Shown here piece after piece: positions 39,311 to 48,113 of a DNA stretch of 64,000 nt. The notes beneath the pieces were generated by a model. It made no database searches, had not been told where the DNA came from, and saw nothing but the letters and a program-made list of their open reading frames with translations. Within the stretch, counting starts at the first letter, position 1. Each line of letters opens with the position of its first letter. The translations under genes were made by a program, and so were the position numbers. The stretch lies in NCBI GenBank assembly GCA_017457225.1, contig JAFTHW010000001.1, positions 1 to 64,000 of the forward strand, read 5' to 3'. The DNA comes from Clostridia bacterium. Lineage in GTDB: Bacteria; Bacillota; Clostridia; Christensenellales; Borkfalkiaceae.

Positions 39311-40237
39311 ATGTTGCCGGGCAAAATATTCGGTTTATTTTATATGTATGGGCTGATGATCTCGTTGGGATTATTGGCTTGTTTTGGGTTATTGTTTTTC
39401 TTCGGCAAGAAGAAAAAGATCGAAGAGGGGTTTATTGATTATCTCTTATACAGCGGACTTGCTTCGATCGCGCTCGGCTTCGGCTCGGCGTCGTTGTTCC
39501 AATCGGTTTATAATTATATCGACAACCCCGAGGCAGGGTTTCAGTTCGGCGGCGGAATGACGTTCATCGGCGGTTTGATCGGCGGCGTTGCGGTGTTCCT
39601 GATTTTGTATTCTATTTTCAGAAAGAAATACAAAACGCGCCTAATTGACGTTTTGTCGTTCATTCCCTGCTGTATCCTCATCGCGCACGCGTTTGGCAGA
39701 GTAGGTTGTTTCTTTGCGGGCTGTTGCTACGGAAAACCGACGGACAGCTTTTTGGGAGTACAATTTCCAAACTTGCCTTATAAAGTCCACGCAACGCAGT
39801 TATACGAGGCGATTTTCCTCTTCGCACTCTGCGCGGTATGCTTTTTACTGTATTGGAAAAAGAACTTCCGCCACAATTTCAGCGTGTATTTGATCGCGTA
39901 CGGAATTTTTCGTTTCTGTATTGAATTTTTACGCGGTGACGATCGCGGCAAGCTGCTTGGCTTTATCTCGCCTTCGCAGTTTTGGTCGATCTTAATGGTC
40001 GTTCTCGGCGTGGCTTGCTATTTCCTCTCGGAGTATTTTTATAAACGCCGTGCAGCGGAGGTGGCGGCGATTACCGAAGCAGAGAGTGTAACAAACGCGG
40101 AGATTGCTTCGGCTTCCGTAAATTCCGTAAATAGTGTGGATTCGGAGAGTGGAATAGAAAATGCGGCGGAGTCCGTTTCCCCGACTCCCGAAGAGGAGTT
40201 ACCGAAATTTGAAGAGAAACCGGAGGAGCTTTTATGA
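39311..40237 (+). CDS. lgt: Prolipoprotein diacylglyceryl transferase
   Basis: A 308-residue membrane enzyme that transfers diacylglyceryl from phosphatidylglycerol to the lipobox cysteine. Seven hydrophobic segments. The Lgt signature is HAFGRVGCFFAGCCYGKPT (essential Arg, about residues 131-149), with the substrate motif HATQLYEA and the C-terminal YGIFRFCIEFLRGDDRG. A cytoplasmic tail of about 60 residues rich in A/S/E/V after YKRR is unusual for the family. First gene of the operon. Its TGA overlaps the pncB ATG (ATGA). Confidence 0.95.
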   Translation: MLPGKIFGLFYMYGLMISLGLLACFGLLFFFGKKKKIEEGFIDYLLYSGLASIALGFGSASLFQSVYNYIDNPEAGFQFGGGMTFIGGLIGGVAVFLILYSIFRKKYKTRLIDVLSFIPCCILIAHAFGRVGCFFAGCCYGKPTDSFLGVQFPNLPYKVHATQLYEAIFLFALCAVCFLLYWKKNFRHNFSVYLIAYGIFRFCIEFLRGDDRGKLLGFISPSQFWSILMVVLGVACYFLSEYFYKRRAAEVAAITEAESVTNAEIASASVNSVNSVDSESGIENAAESVSPTPEEELPKFEEKPEELL

Positions 40238-41697
40238 GAAATTTAACTCTTTTGACCGACTTGTACCAGCTCACGATGGGTTACGGTTTTTATAAGCACG
40301 ATAAGCACGAAGAAGAGGTCGTATTCGATCTATTCTTCCGCCGAAACGATTTGATCACGTATTCCATCGCGGCAGGGTTACAACAGGCGGTCGAATATCT
40401 TTTGAATTGGCATTTCGACGAGGAGGATATTGCGTATCTGCGTTCGTTGAATTTATTCAGCGAAGACTTTTTAGAGTATTTAAAAAATATGCGATTCACG
40501 GGGGACGTGTACGCGGTGAAAGAGGGAGAACCCGTATTCCCGGGCGAGCCGATTTTGACGATTAAAGCGCCGCTCATACAGGCGCAGTTTGCGGAAACTG
40601 CACTTTTGAACATCATCAACCATCAAACGCTGATTGCGACCAAATCCTCTAAAATTTGCCGCGCGACGGCAGGCAAAGGAATGGTGATGGAGTTCGGTTT
40701 GCGCAGAGCGCAAGGCCCCGACGCAGGAATCAACGGCGCGAGGGCGGCGATTATTGGCGGTTGTTCTTCGACCTCCAACGTCTTGGCGGCGCAAATGTTC
40801 GACATTCCCGTAGCGGGTACGATGGCGCACAGTTGGGTTATGGACTACCCGACGGAATACGAAGCGTTCCGCGCGTATGCGGACTCCTATCCCGACAACT
40901 GTCTGTTGCTCGTCGATACGTACGACACGATCCGCAGCGGCGTTCCCAACGCAATCAAAGTGTTCAAAGAACTCAAAGAAGCAGGATATAAACCCAAGGG
41001 GATTCGTTTGGATAGCGGCGACTTGGCGTATCTTTCTAAAAAAGCGCGTAAAATGATGGACGAAGCGGGTTTTCCCGAAGCAATGATTTGCGTTTCGGGG
41101 GATCTCGACGAGCGTTCCATCAATTCTTTGATTCAACAAGGCGCGAAGATCGATTCTTGGGGAGTGGGAACGAAACTGATCACTTCCGAAGATTTACCCG
41201 CGCTCGGCGGCGTTTACAAGCTCTCGGCGGTGATAGAAAAAGACGGGAAGATGACTCCGAAGATCAAGCTGTCGGATAACACGGCCAAGATCACGAATCC
41301 TGCTTTTAAAAATTTGTACCGATTGTACGACAAGAGCAATGGTATGGCGATCGCCGATCTCATTACCCTCCGCGACGAAAGAGTGGACGAATCCAAGCCT
41401 CTTACGCTGTTCCATCCCGTTGAAACGTGGAAAGAACACGAAGTAGAAAATTTCCGCGCGGAAGAATTGCTGCATACGATCGTGAAGAATGGGGAGCTCG
41501 TTTACAAATTCCCGTCTCTTAAAGAAATTCAAGCGTTCTCCAAAGCGGAGCTTTCCAAATTCTGGGAAGAGTATCTCCGTTTGGACGTACCTCAGCTTTA
41601 CAAGGTCGACTTGTCGAGAAGGCTGCATACGCTCAAGATCGAAATGATCGGCGGCATTCGGAAAAAGAATACGAAAAAGGAAAACCAAAATGGCTAA
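40234..41697 (+). CDS. pncB: Nicotinate phosphoribosyltransferase
   Basis: A 487-residue enzyme making nicotinate mononucleotide from nicotinate and PRPP with ATP, in NAD salvage. Seen: the N-terminal TLLTDLYQLTMGYGF, NHQTLIATKSSKICRATAGK, the phosphate/PRPP region EFGLRRAQGPDAGINGARAA, VAGTMAHSWVMDYPTE, LLVDTYDTIRSG and GIRLDSGDLAYLSKKARKM. It is of the long (Gram-positive) type. It overlaps lgt by four bases and lspA by eight, so it is translationally coupled on both sides despite an unrelated function. Confidence 0.95.
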   Translation: MRNLTLLTDLYQLTMGYGFYKHDKHEEEVVFDLFFRRNDLITYSIAAGLQQAVEYLLNWHFDEEDIAYLRSLNLFSEDFLEYLKNMRFTGDVYAVKEGEPVFPGEPILTIKAPLIQAQFAETALLNIINHQTLIATKSSKICRATAGKGMVMEFGLRRAQGPDAGINGARAAIIGGCSSTSNVLAAQMFDIPVAGTMAHSWVMDYPTEYEAFRAYADSYPDNCLLLVDTYDTIRSGVPNAIKVFKELKEAGYKPKGIRLDSGDLAYLSKKARKMMDEAGFPEAMICVSGDLDERSINSLIQQGAKIDSWGVGTKLITSEDLPALGGVYKLSAVIEKDGKMTPKIKLSDNTAKITNPAFKNLYRLYDKSNGMAIADLITLRDERVDESKPLTLFHPVETWKEHEVENFRAEELLHTIVKNGELVYKFPSLKEIQAFSKAELSKFWEEYLRLDVPQLYKVDLSRRLHTLKIEMIGGIRKKNTKKENQNG

Positions 41698-42337
41698 AAA
41701 ACAAACGTTATTACAAAATGAAAAGGGCAGGTATTCGATGAAAGGATCTTTCACATGGGGCGTCCTGTTATTTTTCCTGCTTGTCTTTATCGATCAATTA
41801 ACCAAAGCGTTGGCGGACGTGTACTTCAATCAACCCGACGCGCCCGATTCTCTCACGGTCATTCCCGGTTGGATTTTCTTGAGAATCGACTACAACGACG
41901 GAATGGCGTACAGTATGGGCGCGAATCTTCCCTCTTGGGCGAAGATCGGTATTATTGCGCTGACGGGTGTAATGATGGCGGTGCTCGCCGTCGTCTATTT
42001 TAAGGTCGACAAACGCCGTACGTTTTTCCGTATAGCGCTCGTATTTATCGTAGCGGGCGGCGTAGGGAATCTGATCGATCGGCTCTATTATCAAGTTTGG
42101 AATCCCACTCCGTTTGGGGTTCGGGATATGGTGGACTTGAGCCGTTTGGGCTTTGCCGTTTGTAATTTTGCCGACTTCTTCATTTGCGGCGGCGCGATAG
42201 CGCTGGCGGCGGCTTTGTTGTTTTTCGACAAAGAGGCGATGTGGCCCGTAGGCAAGAAATACAAAGCGCTTGCAAAAGAAGCGAGGGAAGAGGAAGAGCG
42301 TAAACAAACGCAGAAAGAAAAGGACAAAACGAAGTAA
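41690..42337 (+). CDS. lspA: Lipoprotein signal peptidase II
   Basis: A 215-residue aspartyl protease that removes signal peptides from diacylglyceryl-prolipoproteins. Four transmembrane helices. The two catalytic Asp lie in GGVGNLIDRLYY and VCNFADFFICGG, and the FIDQLTKALADVYF helix is conserved. A charged K/E-rich tail of about 30 residues ends the protein. Start ATG 41690 overlaps pncB; ATG 41738 (MKGSFTW) is an alternative with a better family fit. Encoding Lgt and LspA in one operon places lipoprotein maturation under one promoter. Confidence 0.94.
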   Translation: MAKKQTLLQNEKGRYSMKGSFTWGVLLFFLLVFIDQLTKALADVYFNQPDAPDSLTVIPGWIFLRIDYNDGMAYSMGANLPSWAKIGIIALTGVMMAVLAVVYFKVDKRRTFFRIALVFIVAGGVGNLIDRLYYQVWNPTPFGVRDMVDLSRLGFAVCNFADFFICGGAIALAAALLFFDKEAMWPVGKKYKALAKEAREEEERKQTQKEKDKTK

Positions 42338-43293
42338 TGGAAACACGCCTGTTTATCGCAGAAGAAAACAAGAAGCGACTGGACGTCTTTTTAAGCGAAC
42401 AGACGGAGGAATTTACCCGCTCCCGACTCAAAAAACTGATCGGGGACGGGAACGTTTTCATCAACGGTAAACAAACGGACAAAGCGAGCGCGGAAATCCG
42501 CGTAGGCGACTGCGTGAGAGTGGATATCCCCGAAGCGGCGGAATATACGGCGAAAGCGGAAAATATCCCCATCGAGCTCGTGTACGAGGATTCGGATTTT
42601 GCGGTGGTCAACAAACCGCAAGGTATGACCGTTCACGTAGGGAACGGGAACGAGAGCGGAACGCTTGTCAACGCCCTTTTGTACGCGCTCGACAGCTTGA
42701 GCGGCATCGGCGGAGTTCTCCGTCCGGGGATTGTACACCGCATCGACAAGGACACTTCGGGATTGCTCGTCGTGGCGAAAAACGACAAAGCGCACGTTTC
42801 GCTTGCGGAGCAAATTGCGGAAAAAACCTGCCATAGAACGTATTATGCGCTTTTAGAGGGGAATTTAAAAAAGGACAGCGGTCGTATCGTAACGGAGATC
42901 GGCAGACATCCCACCGATCGTTTGAAAATGGCGGTATTGCCTGAGGGAAAGGGGAAGATTGCGATCACGGACTTTGAAAGCGTACTTCATTTCGGCGGCG
43001 ATTACACCCTTTGCCGGTTTGTGTTACAAACCGGCAGGACGCACCAAATCCGCGTCCACGCAAAACATCTCGGTCACCCCGTTGTCGGCGATCCGATCTA
43101 CGGCTATAAAAAACAAAAATGGAACGTAAACGGCCAACTCTTGCACGCGCAAAAATTAGAGCTCACTCACCCCTCAAGCGGGGAGCGAATGACGTTCACC
43201 GCGCCCCTGCCCCCCGTGTTTTTAGAAGTTTTACAAAAACTTTCCCGGCAATACGGCGTGGATTTGACGGAAATTGGCGACTTGTTCGGTTGA
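42337..43293 (+). CDS. rluD: RluD-type 23S rRNA pseudouridine synthase
   Basis: A 318-residue enzyme of the RluA/RluC/RluD family converting uridines in large-subunit rRNA to pseudouridine. An N-terminal S4 RNA-binding domain (KKRLDVFLSEQTEEFTRSRL, residues about 8-60) precedes the catalytic domain with GIVHRIDKDTSGLLVVAKND (catalytic Asp near residue 137), then FVLQTGRTHQIRVHAKHLGHPVVGD. It shares one base with the lspA stop (TAATG). lspA-rluD adjacency is common in Bacillota (lspA-ylyB). Exact target positions are inferred from family only. Confidence 0.93.
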   Translation: METRLFIAEENKKRLDVFLSEQTEEFTRSRLKKLIGDGNVFINGKQTDKASAEIRVGDCVRVDIPEAAEYTAKAENIPIELVYEDSDFAVVNKPQGMTVHVGNGNESGTLVNALLYALDSLSGIGGVLRPGIVHRIDKDTSGLLVVAKNDKAHVSLAEQIAEKTCHRTYYALLEGNLKKDSGRIVTEIGRHPTDRLKMAVLPEGKGKIAITDFESVLHFGGDYTLCRFVLQTGRTHQIRVHAKHLGHPVVGDPIYGYKKQKWNVNGQLLHAQKLELTHPSSGERMTFTAPLPPVFLEVLQKLSRQYGVDLTEIGDLFG

Positions 43294-43300
43294 GGAAATT

Positions 43301-44713
43301 ATGTTGAAAATCAAGAAAGTGAAACGCAATTCCATAGCGAAGTCGATTGGCTTAGAGGTCGGCGACGTCGTGCTCGCATTCGATGGGTATCCCTGCGAGG
43401 ACGAGCTCGACTACCTTTACTATTGCGAAAGCGAGCGTTTCACGATGACCGTACGTTCGGTGCGCGACGGCGCGGAAACCACAGTGGCGGTGGAGAAAGA
43501 AAGCGGAGCAGAACTTGGCTTGGAATTTGAAAAACAAACCTCGCTCAAAACCTGTCATAACCGTTGCGTGTTTTGTTTTGTCGATCAAATGCCCAAGGGG
43601 ATGCGGGAGAGTTTGTACGTCAAAGACGACGACTATTCTATGAGTTTTACCTGTGGCAATTTCGTGACGTTGACCAATCTTTCGGACGAGGCGTTGGAGC
43701 GGATTATCCGTTTAAAACTCTCCCCCTTATACGTATCCGTGCATACGATGAATCCAACTCTTCGCTGTAAGCTCCTTCGGAACCGTTTCGCGGGCAAGAT
43801 TGTGGAACAGATCGAAAAACTCGTCCAAGGCGGTATCGAGCTGCATTGTCAGGCGGTCGTCGTGCCGGGCGAAAATGATGAGGAGGAGCTGGAAGCAACG
43901 GCAAGGAAACTCTTTTCGTATTATCCGATGGTAAAAGAGCTCGCCTGCGTACCGACGGGGATCACGAAATACCGCGAGGGCTTGCACCCCATTCCCGACG
44001 TGGACAAAGCGTACAGCGAGAGTCTGTTAGATCTCGCGGATCGCTTGAACGCCGAATTCGGAGTCCCGTTTTTACAGCCTGCGGACGAATATTTCGTCAA
44101 GGCGGAACGGGAACTCAAAAGAGCGGAATTTTACGGCGATTTCGGACAGATCGAAAACGGAGTAGGCTTGACGACCAAATTCTTATTGGAGGCGTACGAA
44201 GCGCTTGATCATTTGACGGCAAGCGGAAATTACGCCTTGAAAAAACCAAAAAAGACGTTGCTCGTTTGCGGTGTGAGCGCGGCGAAAACCAACGCGGAGC
44301 TCGTCAACGCTTGCAATCAAAACATAATAGGTTTGAACGCAGAGCTTTTGCCCGTCGAGAACGAATTTTTCGGAAAGACGGTCACCTGTACGGGGCTGTT
44401 GACGGGCGTAGATATTTTATCGGCGTTGAAAAAATACCGCCAAACAAAAGATTTTGACGAAGTGGTGTTGGCAGGAGATACTTTAAAAGAATTTGAAGAA
44501 GTCTTTCTTTGCGGTATGACGCTGAAAGAGTTGAAAAAGGAGCTCGGATTTAACAATATTCGAGTCAATCGAGAGGGCGGAGCAGGATTTGTGGAGATTC
44601 TCGGCACGCTCAAAGACAAAAAAAGAAAAGGAGGCGGTAGAGTATGGCAAACCCCCTTATCGCGTTGGTCGGTAGACCGAACGTGGGAAAAAGTACGTTT
44701 TTCAATAAAGTAG
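43301..44713 (+). CDS. DUF512 radical SAM-like Fe-S protein
   Basis: A 470-residue protein of the conserved DUF512 family, almost always encoded next to der. The N-terminal part is PDZ-like (KKVKRNSIAKSIGLEVGDVV). An Fe-S/radical SAM-like motif follows (KTCHNRCVFCFVDQMPKGMR, C-x3-C-x2-C near residue 85), then a barrel and the C-terminal domain with TGVDILSALKKY. Start ATG 43301 after TTGAGGAAA. The last 24 codons overlap der by 70 bases in another frame, because the next in-frame stop lies inside der. Biochemical role unknown; ribosome-associated functions have been suggested from context. Confidence 0.87.
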   Translation: MLKIKKVKRNSIAKSIGLEVGDVVLAFDGYPCEDELDYLYYCESERFTMTVRSVRDGAETTVAVEKESGAELGLEFEKQTSLKTCHNRCVFCFVDQMPKGMRESLYVKDDDYSMSFTCGNFVTLTNLSDEALERIIRLKLSPLYVSVHTMNPTLRCKLLRNRFAGKIVEQIEKLVQGGIELHCQAVVVPGENDEEELEATARKLFSYYPMVKELACVPTGITKYREGLHPIPDVDKAYSESLLDLADRLNAEFGVPFLQPADEYFVKAERELKRAEFYGDFGQIENGVGLTTKFLLEAYEALDHLTASGNYALKKPKKTLLVCGVSAAKTNAELVNACNQNIIGLNAELLPVENEFFGKTVTCTGLLTGVDILSALKKYRQTKDFDEVVLAGDTLKEFEEVFLCGMTLKELKKELGFNNIRVNREGGAGFVEILGTLKDKKRKGGGRVWQTPLSRWSVDRTWEKVRFSIK

Positions 44714-45957
44714 CGGGCAGGAAGATCTCCATTACGGAGGATCGTCCCGGCGTTACGCGCGACAGACTGTATACCGATGCAAGCTGGCGCGGAAAACATT
44801 TTACGATGGTGGATACGGGCGGTATCGAACTGAAATCGGAAGATATTATGTGGAAAGAGATCGCCAAACAAGCGGACGTAGCGATCGAGACGGCGGACGT
44901 TATCCTATTTTTTACGGACGGTAGAGAGGGATTGCATCCCTCCGACTACGACGTCGCGGATATACTCCGTCGCAGTAAAAAGCCCGTCATTTTAGTCGTC
45001 AATAAGATCGACGATTATTCCCCCGACAAAATCTTTGAATTTTACTCGTTGGGGTTGGGCGAGCCGTATGCCATTTCCGCGGAACATTCCAAGGGTATCG
45101 GCGACGTTCTGGACGAAGCGGTTGCGATGTTCCCCAAGAACACAAGCGAACCCGTTCCGTCTTTGAAGATTGCGGTCGTAGGCAAGCCCAACGCAGGGAA
45201 ATCCAGCTTGGTCAACAAGCTTCTTGGGAGCGAGCGTAGTATCGTTACCCCTATGGCAGGTACGACGCGAGATGCGATCGACACCCTGTTTTACCGTGGG
45301 GATAAAGCGTATACGATCATTGATACGGCAGGGATTCGCAAGAAGAAAAACGTAGACGACGACGTAGAATATTACAGCAATATGCGCGCGTTCGACGCCG
45401 TACGTCGCAGCGACGTTTGTCTGCTCGTTGTGGACAGCGGCGAGGGGTTGACCGAACAGGACGTCAAGATTATCGGTTACGTACACGAACAGGGCAAACC
45501 GTCGGTGATCGTGATGAATAAGTGGGATCTCGTCGAAAAGGATACGCACACCGTCAACCGCTTTGAAGATCAACTCAAAGAAGATCTGAAATTTATGGAT
45601 TATTATAAATCCATCTATATCTCGGCAAAGACGGGACAAAGAGTGGAAAAAATCCTCTCGGCGGTAGAAGAAGTCTATGCGCACGCTTCTTTCCGAGTTC
45701 CTACCGGCGAGTTAAACGATCTGATCGGCGACGCGATCCGCTTGCAGGAGCCGCCCTCTTATTTGGGACGGAGAATGCGCGTATTTTTCTCTTCGCAAGT
45801 TTCGGTATGTCCGCCGAACTTCGTGTTATTCGTCAACGACGAAGGCTTGCTCCATTTCTCCTACCAGCGGTATTTGGAAAACACCATTCGCCGCGCGTAC
45901 GATTTTACGGGTACGCCCATCAAGATCACCGTTCGGGAGAAGAAAGAGGAGGATTGA
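44644..45957 (+). CDS. der: Ribosome assembly GTPase Der (EngA)
   Basis: A 437-residue double GTPase for 50S subunit maturation. The two G domains are visible: G1 GRPNVGKSTFFNKV and GKPNAGKSSLVNKL; G3 DTGGIE and DTAGIRKK; G4 NKID and NKWD. A C-terminal KH-like domain follows (PPNFVLFVNDEGLLHFSYQRYLENTIR). Start ATG 44644 with AAAAGGAGGCGG. It begins inside the 3' end of the DUF512 gene, implying coupled translation. Length is typical (B. subtilis 436). Confidence 0.97.
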   Translation: MANPLIALVGRPNVGKSTFFNKVAGRKISITEDRPGVTRDRLYTDASWRGKHFTMVDTGGIELKSEDIMWKEIAKQADVAIETADVILFFTDGREGLHPSDYDVADILRRSKKPVILVVNKIDDYSPDKIFEFYSLGLGEPYAISAEHSKGIGDVLDEAVAMFPKNTSEPVPSLKIAVVGKPNAGKSSLVNKLLGSERSIVTPMAGTTRDAIDTLFYRGDKAYTIIDTAGIRKKKNVDDDVEYYSNMRAFDAVRRSDVCLLVVDSGEGLTEQDVKIIGYVHEQGKPSVIVMNKWDLVEKDTHTVNRFEDQLKEDLKFMDYYKSIYISAKTGQRVEKILSAVEEVYAHASFRVPTGELNDLIGDAIRLQEPPSYLGRRMRVFFSSQVSVCPPNFVLFVNDEGLLHFSYQRYLENTIRRAYDFTGTPIKITVREKKEED

Positions 45958-45986
45958 TCTACGCATCGTAAAAAGGAGGGAACGCT

Positions 45987-46712
45987 ATGAAAATTTTAGA
46001 GTTTTCGGAATCTTGGTATCAATTTCTGATCATAGCGGTCGTATGCTATTTTATAGGCTGCTTCAATTTCGCGTTGCTCATTTCCCGTTCCAAAGCAAAG
46101 GACATCACGAAAATCGGGAGTGGGAATCCCGGCACGATGAATATGAGTCGGGAGTTTGGTTGGAAGATTGGACTTCTCACGTTCTTTTGCGATGCCTTCA
46201 AAGGCGGAATCCCTGCGCTCATCAGCTATTTCCTGTATCGGAATTATGTGTTTGCAGGAACGGAAATGCTGGTTTCCGATTTCACGAGATATTTTTGCGG
46301 AGTTTTCGTCGTCATCGGGCATATTTTTCCCGTAACGATGCAGTTCAAGGGCGGCAAAGGCATCGCTTCCACACTCGGTCTGTTTTGGCTTTGTTTGGGC
46401 TGTGAAAAGTGGTGGTGGCTGTTGATCGGGTTTGCGTTTTTATGCTTTATCGTACTGTTCATTTTCCTGACCGAATGGGGGTCTTTGGGCTCGCTTTTGG
46501 GGGTTACGGGATTTAGTGTCACGCAAATGATTTTGTTCTTTTTTCGATACGGCGGAAATGCGCTCAACGCATACCTGATATGCCTGTATTTAATTATATT
46601 CCTGATCAATGTATTGACTTGGTGTGCGCATCACAAGAATTTAGTCCGTTTGTTTTCGGGAGAGGAACATCATACTTCGCTCAAGAAATTAACGAAGAAA
46701 AAAGAGAAATAG
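45987..46712 (+). CDS. plsY: Glycerol-3-phosphate acyltransferase PlsY
   Basis: A 241-residue membrane enzyme that acylates glycerol 3-phosphate from acyl-phosphate, the first step of phospholipid synthesis in most Gram-positives. Conserved motifs are IGSGNPGTMNMSREFGWK (motif 1), HIFPVTMQFKGGKGIASTLG (motif 2) and the C-terminal WCAHHKNLVRLFSGEEHH (motif 3 region). About six hydrophobic segments; slightly longer than usual (190-210). AAAGGAGGG before ATG 45987. der-plsY is a frequent neighbourhood. Confidence 0.94.
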   Translation: MKILEFSESWYQFLIIAVVCYFIGCFNFALLISRSKAKDITKIGSGNPGTMNMSREFGWKIGLLTFFCDAFKGGIPALISYFLYRNYVFAGTEMLVSDFTRYFCGVFVVIGHIFPVTMQFKGGKGIASTLGLFWLCLGCEKWWWLLIGFAFLCFIVLFIFLTEWGSLGSLLGVTGFSVTQMILFFFRYGGNALNAYLICLYLIIFLINVLTWCAHHKNLVRLFSGEEHHTSLKKLTKKKEK

Positions 46713-46744
46713 CGGTACGCTTCGTACCGATTGGAGGATTATCT

Positions 46745-48100
46745 ATGAACGTAATTATCGTAGGTTGCGGCAGAGTAGGCCGCACGCTTGCGGAAAAACT
46801 GAACGGGGACGGAAATGCCGTCACCGTGATCGATATGTCCAAGGACAAAATCAACGCGATCACCGACCGCTGCGACGTAATGGGCGTAGTCGGCAACGGC
46901 GCGACGCATACCGTACAAAGAGAAGCGGGGATTGAACGCGCGGATCTGTTTATCGCCGTCACCAACTCGGACGAATTGAACTTGCTCTGCTGTATGATCG
47001 CCAAAAAAGAGGGTAATTGCCGCACGATCGCAAGGGTCAAAAATCCGCAGTACAGCAAAGAGATGTCGTATTTGAAAGAGGAGCTCGGTTTGGCGATGGT
47101 CATCAATCCCGAATATGCGGCGGCGGAAGAGATCGCGCGCGTATTGCGTTTCCCTTCGGCGCTCACCATCGAGCCGTTTGCCAAGGGAAAAGTGGAACTG
47201 ATCAAATTCAAACTCCCCAAAGAGAGTATGCTGATTGGTATGTCGGTCAAAGAAATGGCGATGAAGCTGCGCCCCGACGTGCTCGTATGCACGGTGGAGC
47301 GCGGACAGGAAGCGTATATCGCAAACGGCGACACCGTGTTTGAGGAACGCGACGTCGTCTCCATCGTTGCTTCGCCCAAGAGCGCGAACGAGTTTTTTAA
47401 AAAGATTAAATACAAGGGCAATTCCATCAAAAACGCAATGATCGTCGGCGGCGGCAACGTCACGCATTATCTTTGCGAAATTTTGGAAAAATCGGGAATT
47501 TCCCTGAAAATCATCGAGAAAGATCTCGCAACTTGCGAGGAGCTTTGTTCCAAATGGAAGCACGTAGACGTGATCCAAGGCTACGGCTCGGATCGGGATC
47601 TATTGAAAGAAGAGGGGATCGAAAAAGCGGGCGCATTCGTAGCGCTTGCGTCCTTAGACGAGGAGAACATTTTGCTTTCGTTGTTTGCGAAAGAAGCGGG
47701 GAGCGGAAAGCTGGTTACGAGAATCAACCGTACCGATTACGGCAGAGTCTTGGATAAATTGGAATTGGATACCGTCATTTGTCCCAGAGCGATCACGGCG
47801 GACACTATTTTAACGTACGTTCGCGGTTTGCAGAATACGAAAGGCAGCAACGTCGAAACGTTATACTACGTAGTTCCCGATAAAGTGGAAGCTTCGGAGT
47901 TTAAGATTAAGGAAAACTCCCCGATTGCGAACGTTCCGCTCAGCGAGCTTCAGTTTAAAGAGGGCGTATTGATCGCTTCCATCTTACGCGACGGCGAAGT
48001 GATCATTCCCCGAGGCTACGACGTGATACAGGCAGGGGATTCGGTGATCGTCGTTTGCAGACAAACGGGTTTGCGCGACGTTAGCGACGTTTTGAAATAA
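46745..48100 (+). CDS. trkA: Trk potassium uptake regulator TrkA
   Basis: A 451-residue cytoplasmic gating subunit of the Trk K+ channel. It has two RCK modules, each with a Rossmann NAD(H)/ATP-binding domain: MNVIIVGCGRVGRTLAEKLN at residue 1 and AMIVGGGNVTHYLCEILEKS near 227. Each is followed by a TrkA-C domain (PKESMLIGMSVKEMAMKLRP near 155-165; NSPIANVPLSELQFKEGVLI near 390). Start ATG 46745 with TTGGAGG; the longer upstream frame overlaps plsY out of register and is rejected. TrkH follows 13 bp later. Confidence 0.95.
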   Translation: MNVIIVGCGRVGRTLAEKLNGDGNAVTVIDMSKDKINAITDRCDVMGVVGNGATHTVQREAGIERADLFIAVTNSDELNLLCCMIAKKEGNCRTIARVKNPQYSKEMSYLKEELGLAMVINPEYAAAEEIARVLRFPSALTIEPFAKGKVELIKFKLPKESMLIGMSVKEMAMKLRPDVLVCTVERGQEAYIANGDTVFEERDVVSIVASPKSANEFFKKIKYKGNSIKNAMIVGGGNVTHYLCEILEKSGISLKIIEKDLATCEELCSKWKHVDVIQGYGSDRDLLKEEGIEKAGAFVALASLDEENILLSLFAKEAGSGKLVTRINRTDYGRVLDKLELDTVICPRAITADTILTYVRGLQNTKGSNVETLYYVVPDKVEASEFKIKENSPIANVPLSELQFKEGVLIASILRDGEVIIPRGYDVIQAGDSVIVVCRQTGLRDVSDVLK

Positions 48101-48113
48101 GAGGGAACGAAGT

